Shown here: positions 59,948-64,000 of the stretch, in pieces
How positions within the stretch are numbered: position 1 is the first letter of the stretch
Layout: each line of letters opens with the position of its first letter
Assembly (NCBI GenBank): GCA_009760855.2
Contig: WPIO01000101.1
Span: forward strand, 594,001-658,000
DNA length: 64,000 nt
Source: Cristatella mucedo
Taxonomy: Eukaryota > Bryozoa > Phylactolaemata > Cristatellidae
Reading direction: 5' to 3'
Made by a program: the position numbers and the translations under genes
Notes under the pieces: generated by a model
Databases searched by the model: none
Seen by the model: the letters and a program-made list of their open reading frames with translations, nothing else
Told to the model about the DNA's origin: nothing

Positions 59948-62935
59948 GAGAGAAGTTCCGGGACCGAGCAACATGCCGACCCCCGGGGGAGATGTGGCTG
60001 TGCTTTTGCCAGATGTCTGACCTCTTTAAGGAAAAGAATGGATCGCTCGAGGTCGCTCAGCTTGGGTGGCGACAGAGCCAACGCCAAGATGGCCTTGGGC
60101 TCGCCCAGGTCGAGCAGCTTGACATGCAGGACGAGCATCTCCAGCGGACAACGCAGCATCTCCGGCACGCTGTACTGCTGTAGCGTGCCTTGGTAGAAGT
60201 GGCGTGTCACCAGGCGGAATACGCGCCCAGCCGACACGCGGCCGGCACGTCCTGTACGGGGTAACAGAGTGGTCGAGTCTCGCAAAAGGAGTGGCAGTGT
60301 CGAGTCTCGCAAAAGGAGTGGCAGTGTCGAGTCTCGCAAAAAAGTCGTGCATCGACATAGAAATGTGCCCTTAAGCCCGGATGAGCTGCCCACCTTTGCG
60401 CTGGGTGCAGTTTGCCTTGGAGGCCCATTCCAACTTAAGGCTGGTGTAGTTTGTTTCGGGGTCGCACACGAGGTTCTTCGTCAAACAGAAGTCAATCACT
60501 GAAAGCAAATCAAACATTGCTTTCTGAACCCTGCGCAAACCGATCCAGTATCCACGGATGTATCACCGGCTACGGCCGGCTCGACACGCCCGCGCATGCA
60601 CCGACCACACGGCTATCCTCATTTAAGGTGTTACCTGTTTAAAGCAAGCTAGATTACACTTTGCTAGAGTACTCACCATACTTAATGTCAGGAACGGTAA
60701 CAGAGCTTTCAGCTATATTGGTAGATAGGATAACCTAATCAAAATATAACGAAGCACACATTTTAGCTGGCACAACCGATTCGAGCAGAAGGCATTGCTC
60801 GATAAATACAGTATCAGCACTATGACAACGAATGAGCATACCTTTCTCATTCCAGGTGGAGCGGGTTCAAAAGCTTGTGATTGCTCGTCGATAGTAATCG
60901 TGGAGTGAAGAGGGATAATCCTAAGCCTGTATGAAAGACAGCTTGAATATGAGAGTGCACGATGTCAATTAAAGTTTCTAAAGTAGAGTACAAAAATCAA
61001 ATTACTAGCGACGAAGTGACTGAACATCGACTGACACTAACATTTTTTAGTCGAGTGATCAGGCTCTGCAAAATTATTCAAGTTTGATCGTTTGTTTACT
61101 TTCACATGCCACTAGACTCAGCATGCATAACCAGCACAGTAAGGATTCCTTCTCGATTCCAATGCCAGATTCTGCCATGAGCTCCTCATGTCTACGCTAT
61201 TAACTGCAGCAGTACAGCCGTCACTGAAACCTTAGGAATGTAAGCTCGACGATGAAGAAATCTAATACCTACACAGGACAGGTTCACAAGGTATATTTAG
61301 TTGAACCATCAGCCAAGTTTACAATGCACTATACAACTCTATGAAATATAATTTGTAGTCCTCTACAGTTAGACCCATTGTCTATACTTCTGTGGCTGAA
61401 GTCCTAGCAACATAGCATTCTAAGAGAAAAAATTCTGTCTCAGTACTTTACAAATGCTGGGAAAAAGTACGTCTATTAGTTACTGATACAACCCACAATC
61501 TCAGCACAAGAATACCGATGGGTATTCACACGGCAGAGCAAATGCAGTGGGCAACAGGTGTCAGAGGATGTCACGACGGCAGTCGAGAGTAAACTCCAGG
61601 CTTTGGGAGCATATGAACTAGAGGTACGGTCGCCAAATGATTTAAGATTAGTTAGCACCACAGCTAAACGACTTAAGTGAGAATATAGGCAGCATCATGC
61701 AAAGCCTAGCGAGGAAGTATTTCCGATAGGTAGGCCAGAGCAGAGAATGAAGTGACTTAAGAGTGAATGACAGAAGCTTGAAGCTTCATAGGCAGCTAGA
61801 TGGGGTGCGAATGCAGGACGGTGAGACGCAGTATAATGTGGCAGCTGCAACACTCACAACAGACAAGCCAAGCTACAGAATTTTGCATACACTATAAGCG
61901 TCTTGCTGAACAGACAGGAAGACCTGCAAGTAGAGAATTCCAGCAGTCTAGTCAAGATAACTCGACTGCAGAGACCAGCATAGTTGTGGTATCCTCATCG
62001 AAGCAGGCCCGACTTTTTGCCACGGCATGTAGCTGAAAGTAAGCAAACTTGGCTGTGCAGCTGAGGCTGCCATTTAGTGAAAGATCATTTTGGATAGGAC
62101 ACTCGGATTGGGTGCAGATGCTACAGGAGATATGGTGGCCAAGCCCATTTTTGAGGGTGAGACTTTTCAAGTTCTGAGAAACACTGGGTTTGCCCATCAC
62201 AGTAAAGTTGGTTATATCATCACTCAATTTGAGGAAGTGTGCTTACAAGTGCAAAATACCGGCAGAAAGAAAGCTGAGACAGTTCGACGTGCTGGAGAGA
62301 GGGCAGGAAGGGATCGAAGCTCTCGAAGCCACCGATTGCACTGTAGTGGCATGAGCACTGGAAGGGCACTTCACAGGCCAATGCCTGAAGGGCAGCTTTT
62401 ACTACAACTGCTTGCAATGCATCCCCTGGCAGTCAATGGTAAACAGCCACAGCACTCTGCTAGCCATCGCCAGAGCCAGATGTGTGGCAACCCGAAATAC
62501 ATGCATAATTTAAACTGGAGTCATGAAAGACGCAGCTTTCGTGCTTGTAGTGAACCACGAGAACACTATAAGACATACCGGCCAAATGGGTAAAACCGAT
62601 AAAACTGCATGCGAATACCGAACACATATCAAGAGAAGGGCTGGAAGTACAAGCTTGCTTAAAGGCTTGCAAGCAGACACAAAGACACTACAATTTTTGT
62701 TGTTCAACAGCAAGTGAAGCAGCATACCTATGGCTGGATTTAATTGATTCGTCCAAGCATGCTTCCAGTGACTGTATTTCAGCAAGCCCTGGCAGAAACA
62801 CAAGCACTGTACCACGCTTGCCTCTACTGCTTCCATCGTCTTCGGCTTCAACTTGATCGAATTTCCCTATCAGTCGCACAGCCAGCTTCTCAGCTTCCGG
62901 ATTAACCCGTGGCTCGGCACCATCAAATTGTTTCA
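35491..62935 (-). CDS. TDRD9: TDRD9/Spindle-E: DExH-box helicase with Tudor domain, C-terminal part
   Basis: TDRD9 acts in the germline piRNA pathway that silences transposons. Exons, 5' to 3': 62935-62728, 60926-60842, 60734-60677, 60498-60394, 60251-60022, 59619-59329, 58916-58815, 57594-57475, 57293-57186, 55906-55599, 53244-53049, 52972-52868, 52772-52545, 50591-50325, 50245-50087, 44450-44353, 44107-43901, 41689-41551, 40918-40803, 39498-39202, 35611-35491. All 20 joins keep phase; together they give about 1181 residues. Order: helicase C domain (VLVFLPG, STNIAESSVTVPD, QRKGRAGR), HA2-type region (ALALSPPKLSDLERSI), Tudor domain (YYRARI, VFFVDYGNT), then the TDRD9 C-terminal region (LMPNIHGLPALL, RYTGALCGLG, AYRWNMVNP). 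The N-terminal helicase half lies beyond the window. The last exon, a C2H2 zinc finger, is joined by phase and poly(A) evidence only. Confidence 0.93.
36960..37790 (-). mobile_element. LINE C-terminal fragment (CR1/L2-like), minus
   Basis: Shares taccaggctttgggagcaca, the octamer-like gcacgaataagcacacacg and the tail region with the copies at 8745 and 61410. It is heavily mutated. Confidence 0.7.
37845..38040 (-). mobile_element. Degraded SINE, family 2 (minus)
   Basis: gcagaagagcccaggcc and agcttgcagtggcaacgagg resemble the SINE body at 53510. The head contains an internal tandem duplication. Confidence 0.45.
37929..38006. repeat. Exact 39-bp tandem duplication
   Basis: Unit 37929-37967 (aggattacctgcttcaggtc...) is repeated without change at 37968-38006. 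Confidence 0.95.
38274..38318 (-). CDS. Possible 45-bp cassette exon of TDRD9
   Basis: A good acceptor (ctgcccagcctgcag) and a good donor (GTAGGT) bound 45 bp of GC-rich sequence. Placed between exons 20 and 21 it would add 15 residues without a stop or frame change. No homology supports it. Confidence 0.25.
39202..39498 (-). CDS. TDRD9: TDRD9 window exon 20: C-terminal conserved end and acidic/Ala tail
   Basis: Acceptor ggccgttgcag, donor GTAAGA; 297 bp. It encodes LLEKRRESVEPRPFEHAYRW, NMVNPDDLLQLN and LLNLIQGIHLG, the region that ends vertebrate TDRD9. It then continues with an Ala/Glu-rich segment and REHSKWLWKKAENR, which vertebrate proteins lack. Confidence 0.85.
40803..40918 (-). CDS. 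TDRD9: TDRD9 window exon 19
   Basis: Acceptor ctttacgtttag, donor GTAATT; 116 bp. It encodes INAVRLAVNVALGSDDGFIP and ends in VKIQDNARKKIL. Confidence 0.85.
41305..41340. repeat. (GT)n microsatellite
   Basis: A GT dinucleotide run of about 36 bp in a TDRD9 intron. Confidence 0.9.
41551..41689 (-). CDS. TDRD9: TDRD9 window exon 18
   Basis: Acceptor gctccccttag, donor GTTTGT; 139 bp. TDPYKQRYTGALCGLGLDAE and LPDHDMEITFDTKFDLDDVV match the TGVLCGLG and PEHDMELAFD region of vertebrate TDRD9. Confidence 0.92.
42025..42585. mobile_element. MITE-like element with about 85-bp inverted ends
   Basis: The left end contains ctgacaaaatagcctgca and the right end contains its reverse complement (tgcaggctattttgtcag). 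Imperfect pairing extends over about 85 bp made of gacaaaatagcc-type subrepeats. The interior (42125-42490) is very AT-rich and non-coding. It lies in a TDRD9 intron. Confidence 0.7.
43510..43575 (-). mobile_element. LINE/SINE 3' tail, minus
   Basis: aataatacatttgtatagcatgc, agagaacttaatctctttctagg: the tail hairpin only. Confidence 0.7.
43901..44107 (-). CDS. TDRD9: TDRD9 window exon 17
   Basis: Acceptor gatcgtttctag, donor GTGTGT; 207 bp. It contains VDRESVNSVALNSEPQDRHE, RLMVAATVTINPSGT and SLMP-like TLMPNIHGLPALLAILFAP, close to vertebrate TDRD9. Confidence 0.93.
44353..44450 (-). CDS. TDRD9: TDRD9 window exon 16
   Basis: Acceptor gcaacctag, donor GTTAGT; 98 bp. EVTKASDRPLEPNFLARAHI then ERLSSTRVSAV. 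Similarity is modest, but both phases fit and position matches the region before RESVNSV. Confidence 0.75.
45151..45260. repeat. Exact 55-bp tandem duplication
   Basis: 45151-45205 (tacgtcttccataacagttc...) is repeated without change at 45206-45260. Confidence 0.95.
45830..46000 (-). mobile_element. Second LINE family fragment, minus
   Basis: caagagaaagtgagaagcat, gtagtgagtggcatggaagt and agctcaggacagctgg match the minus copy at 63265-63510 and the reverse of 26930-27080. Confidence 0.7.
46783..47115 (-). mobile_element. Split LINE/SINE tail, minus
   Basis: (taa)n at 46783 and the tail hairpin accatcagagaactaaatc, then ttctaggcactttac at 47060-47115, with 250 bp of other sequence between. 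Possibly two insertions. Confidence 0.45.
49205..49290 (-). mobile_element. LINE/SINE 3' tail, minus
   Basis: (taa)n-like start, taactaaatctctttctatg and cacttttacatatg. Confidence 0.6.
49388..49545 (+). mobile_element. tRNA-derived SINE, family 1 (best copy)
   Basis: Head ggccgagctggtttggccca with A box tggcccagtgg, B-box region gtcgtgggctcgagcccc, tail agagattaggttctcttagg and gcgctatgcaaatg. Confidence 0.85.
50087..50245 (-). CDS. TDRD9: TDRD9 window exon 15
   Basis: Acceptor gcatggcatctag, donor GTATTT; 53 codons, phase 0. QNHKFREEQRKAVVVGRSSD through GDFMKVKVNMDLNVPRKGPE. The intron before it is only 79 bp. Confidence 0.82.
50325..50591 (-). CDS. TDRD9: TDRD9 window exon 14: C-terminal flank of the Tudor domain
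   Basis: Acceptor ctgcttcacag, donor GTCAGT; 89 codons. AVEYQLAGIKPS, QWAAGAKRLFHEMVYGKSSL and VRIDLVEKHPSGRVLCHINQ match the staphylococcal-nuclease-like flank of TDRD Tudor domains. Confidence 0.92.
50905..51080 (-). mobile_element. tRNA-derived SINE, family 2 (minus), diverged
   Basis: tttaacagtcgcgtttgtatagcaacagaag, ggctaccatcaccgcttgca and a degenerate B box on the minus strand. Confidence 0.7.
52268..52479. repeat. About 100-bp imperfect tandem duplication
   Basis: tgttcacagaatagct...ccagctcgtcctaagatac appears at 52268-52367 and again, with a small insertion, at 52368-52479, just 66 bp from the exon 13 donor. Confidence 0.9.
52545..52772 (-). CDS. TDRD9: TDRD9 window exon 13: Tudor core
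   Basis: Acceptor cttcctgcttag, donor GTAACC; 76 codons. It holds KKGTLCLAPF, EQYYRARIQLV and EMEVFFVDYGNTSSVDASML, the aromatic-rich Tudor signature for binding dimethylarginine. Confidence 0.95.
52868..52972 (-). CDS. TDRD9: TDRD9 window exon 12
   Basis: Acceptor tttgttttcaag, donor GTATTG; 35 codons. VVDCGHFWAHYGDDDTLLSM matches the VGHFWG region before the Tudor core. Confidence 0.92.
53049..53244 (-). CDS. TDRD9: TDRD9 window exon 11
   Basis: Acceptor ttcaatttttag, donor GTGTGT; 196 bp. CTAPDFEASSAASSGDQAEL, VAEISVVVTHV and GELRHTFTLLSPQ. Less conserved linker. Confidence 0.82.
53510..53690 (-). mobile_element. tRNA-derived SINE, family 2 (best copy, minus)
   Basis: On the minus strand: head gtgagccgtaatggctcact (A box), B box ggttcgaatcc, body cctttatcgctactgcaagc and end aggctgttaaatcagctag with a T-rich tail. 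Confidence 0.88.
54170..54215 (+). mobile_element. Second LINE family, terminal fragment, plus
   Basis: ggctttgtggagttacagac and agagatacagagacag match the end of 27160-27200. Confidence 0.5.
54500..54580 (+). mobile_element. LINE/SINE 3' tail, plus
   Basis: aaagtgcctagaaagagatt, aagttctcttatagcac and (att)n. Confidence 0.75.
54860..55360 (+). mobile_element. LINE 3' end (CR1/L2-like), plus, well preserved
   Basis: The frame reads PAYLSDLLPHEAKHRTTRFS, NLKSFGDHAFSSYAPKAWNS and TIFKKNLKTPI, the classic ORF2 end. The 3' UTR ends in aaagcgcctaggaagagatt, gagtcctctgagggcgct and (att)n. Confidence 0.88.
55599..55906 (-). CDS. TDRD9: TDRD9 window exon 10
   Basis: Acceptor atactccag, donor GTGAAT; 308 bp. 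LKNVPLNQGVLYAKDIERL, ESRAYVEF, HPAVYLAVKMRQLKLPLVL match the LKHIPPYGFLYYKQ and PAVYMAIKM region of vertebrate TDRD9. Confidence 0.93.
57186..57293 (-). CDS. TDRD9: TDRD9 window exon 9
   Basis: Acceptor ttttttgtag, donor GTAAGC; 36 codons. VVVSAAFYPNYFLCGNNDEK, SGKNYFTTVL; AFYPNYF is the conserved OB-region motif. Confidence 0.94.
57475..57594 (-). CDS. TDRD9: TDRD9 window exon 8
   Basis: Acceptor atgagcgtag, donor GTGCCA (not strong); 40 codons. VADVVRELEGRLKDFNIHPL, then QHDLLLLK joins VVVSAAFYPN. Confidence 0.9.
58815..58916 (-). CDS. TDRD9: TDRD9 window exon 7
   Basis: Acceptor ccttttgcag, donor GTATGC; 34 codons. EWDRLRKSGYFHTSRNRETT and QKLLQKQRLYE. Confidence 0.9.
59329..59619 (-). 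CDS. TDRD9: TDRD9 window exon 6: helicase-associated region
   Basis: Acceptor cattcccag, donor GTGAGG; 97 codons. PHDGRLTFVGRVLAHLPVDV, RLGKLIVFGHVFGLLEECLV and SDCIAALNAYR match the HA2-type domain of DEAH helicases and TDRD9 in particular. Confidence 0.95.
59686..59954. repeat. (GA)n tract of about 269 bp in a TDRD9 intron
   Basis: GA with GGGA interruptions; it lies between window exons 5 and 6 and reads CT in the TDRD9 pre-mRNA. Confidence 0.97.
60022..60251 (-). CDS. TDRD9: TDRD9 window exon 5: end of helicase motif VI
   Basis: Acceptor ccccgtacag, donor GTCAGA; 230 bp. GRAGRVSAGRVFRLV, VPEMLRCPLEMLVLHVKLLD, LALSPPKLSDLERSILFLKE. Confidence 0.96.
60271..60345. repeat. 27-bp minisatellite, almost three copies
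   Basis: gtcgagtctcgcaaaaggag plus tggcagt, tandemly repeated from 60271. It fills half of a 142-bp TDRD9 intron. Confidence 0.95.
60394..60498 (-). CDS. TDRD9: TDRD9 window exon 4
   Basis: Acceptor tgctttcag, donor GTGGGC; 105 bp. VIDFCLTKNLVCDPETNYTS, LEWASKANCTQRKG; the end forms motif VI with exon 5. Confidence 0.96.
60677..60734 (-). CDS. TDRD9: TDRD9 window exon 3: helicase motif V
   Basis: Acceptor attttgattag, donor GTGAGT; 58 bp. VILSTNIAESSVTVPDIKY is the canonical DEAH motif V. Confidence 0.97.
60842..60926 (-). CDS. TDRD9: TDRD9 window exon 2
   Basis: Acceptor ctttcatacag, donor GTATGC; 85 bp. LRIIPLHSTITIDEQSQAFE and PAPPGMRK. Confidence 0.95.
61410..62470 (-). mobile_element. 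LINE C-terminal fragment (CR1/L2-like), minus
   Basis: Minus frames include NLKSFGDRTSSSYAPKAW and, upstream, sequence homologous to the 22190 copy. It lies inside the intron between window exons 1 and 2 of TDRD9. Confidence 0.78.
62728..62935 (-). CDS. TDRD9: TDRD9 window exon 1: start of helicase C domain
   Basis: Acceptor agcttctttcag, donor GTATGC; 208 bp, begins two bases into a codon. AEKLAVRLIGKFDQVEAEDD and RGTVLVFLPGLAEIQSLEAC (motif IV). Preceding exons with motifs I-III lie outside the window. Confidence 0.94.
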
Positions 62936-62939
62936 CTGA

Positions 62940-64000
62940 AAGAAGCTATAGCAAAAGCAAAGGTCTTAAAACTAAACGTGAGACAAGGAAATACCATGAG
63001 TGGCAACTACCTATGAACGATAAGCAATAAAAAAAGAAGCAGTGTCCCAGTCAATGCACGCCCTCCTCCCAGGATAGCATGAGTAAGCGTCAGAGTGGGA
63101 GATTGGGATGCTACTAATGATGCTTTAGTCAAGGGGGGGTGTATTTTCCCACGACAGTGACACTGCACTTTCGTGTTGGCATGCAAGCCTAATAGAAGCA
63201 TGGGCTGAAACAGCATCAGAGCAAGCACGTCCAACGAGTTCTTGTATACACAAGCACACATGTCATGTCATGTATCTCCGTCTGTAACTCCACAAAGTCA
63301 TAAAGACCATGTGGGAGTTACGCAGGAGAGTTTTGAACAGCGCACTCACAGCCTAAGCGGCTTTCGGTAGCCAAAAGACTTCGTCTCACGCAACAAAGAG
63401 AAAGTGGGAAGCATAGCAGAGTCAGGAGAGCAGTTGAGGTAGTGAGTAGCATAGAAGTAGCAGCTCAGGACTGCTGAAAAGGATGTGCCATAGTCGGCAG
63501 TAGGAGAGTAGTTCACTCACCATGTTGGAGCATCCCTGCTATCGATCAACTCTTAGGAGTTTAGACACACAGATATACCTGGCCTGCCATAAGCTAAGCC
63601 CAGCTCTTTTAAATAGCCTTATTCTTATCGATTCATGCGGTCAACGGTGCAACTAGTGAGAAAGGCCATATCCAGTACTTGTCCCAACCCCAATGCATAG
63701 TCTGCATTGTGAGTGCACCACATACTTACTTGGACATAACTTTCAATTCTATTAATAGCTTGACACCGGCACCGATCAACCTGATTACCCCTTTACATGC
63801 AATCTTCATCATACAAACAGGCTACAACTGGGACAACAGGGTCCTGCCAGCTCGCATGTCAAAGCATCAAGCTGCAGACGGGGATCCCTACTAATTAAAG
63901 CGAGAAAGTCTATCCGCCTTTTCGGCACAGGGCACTTTTGTCACGTGGCAAGATGGTGGCCAGTACTTCCGAGAGTGACATGTAATAGACAATGTAATTG
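62940..64000. other. TDRD9 intron at right edge
   Basis: Contains a second-family LINE fragment and anonymous sequence. Donor-like sites occur near 63535 and 63725 on the minus strand, but no convincing upstream TDRD9 exon was found. Confidence 0.5.
63265..63510 (-). mobile_element. Second LINE family fragment, minus
   Basis: Reverse complement of 26950-27200: gtatctccgtctgtaactcc, acaaagtcataaagaccatg, gcactcacagcctaagcggc, gaaagtgggaagcatagcag. Confidence 0.8.

Noticed and set aside
59296-60183. A plus-strand 295-codon frame
   Set aside because: Arg-Glu repeats from the GA tract plus the antisense of TDRD9 exons.
63533-63620. A possible upstream TDRD9 exon with donor GTGAGT on the minus strand
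   Set aside because: The frame needed to join the next exon contains a stop a few codons upstream, and there is no helicase similarity.
63720-63850. A minus-strand frame ending at a GTAAGT donor, as another TDRD9 exon
   Set aside because: Its phase does not fit exon 62935-62728 and the residues do not match the helicase.

Overview
This window is nuclear DNA of an invertebrate animal. Coding sequence is split into many short exons with GT-AG introns. Long (GA)n/(CT)n microsatellites, homopolymer G/C runs, tRNA-derived SINEs and decayed non-LTR retrotransposon (LINE) pieces fill much of the rest. An intact selenoprotein N gene and a TDRD9-type piRNA helicase argue against most insects and nematodes. 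I cannot place the phylum; lophotrochozoan or chelicerate are guesses only.

Four protein-coding genes were rebuilt exon by exon, with reading phase agreeing across every splice join used. (1) 645-7991, minus: the 5' two coding exons of a mixed-lineage kinase (MLK/MAP3K9-10-11-21, Drosophila slipper type), with the SH3 domain and the first half of the kinase domain; the rest lies left of the window. (2) 15556-24366, minus: a PPM1A/PPM1B-type PP2C phosphatase in four coding exons, with a poly(A) signal at 15054-15059. (3) 25277-33889, plus: selenoprotein N (SELENON), complete in eight coding exons. It has an in-frame UGA (Sec567) at 31750-31752, a strong stem-loop 6 nt downstream of it that fits the known selenocysteine redefinition element, and a SECIS-like hairpin in the 3' UTR (34195-34263). 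(4) 35491-62935, minus: TDRD9/Spindle-E, 21 coding exons covering the C-terminal half of the helicase, the Tudor domain and the C-terminus; its 5' end lies beyond the right edge.

Layout: MLK is followed by an intergenic stretch of about 7 kb (8.2-15.0 kb) made mostly of LINE and SINE debris. PPM1 and SELENON are head to head, with about 0.9 kb of GC-rich DNA between their start codons. SELENON and TDRD9 are tail to tail, with about 1.1 kb between the SECIS and the TDRD9 poly(A) signal. The four genes have unrelated jobs (JNK-pathway kinase, PP2C phosphatase, ER selenoprotein, piRNA pathway), so only the shared PPM1/SELENON promoter region suggests linked regulation.

Best leads for follow-up: the complete selenocysteine recoding kit of SELENON; a C2H2 zinc-finger terminal exon joined in phase to TDRD9; complementary (CT)n and (GA)n tracts around SELENON exons that could pair in the pre-mRNA; a 98-bp near-perfect palindrome whose right arm is split by a LINE tail; and a tRNA-SINE family that shares its 3' tail hairpin with the local LINEs.
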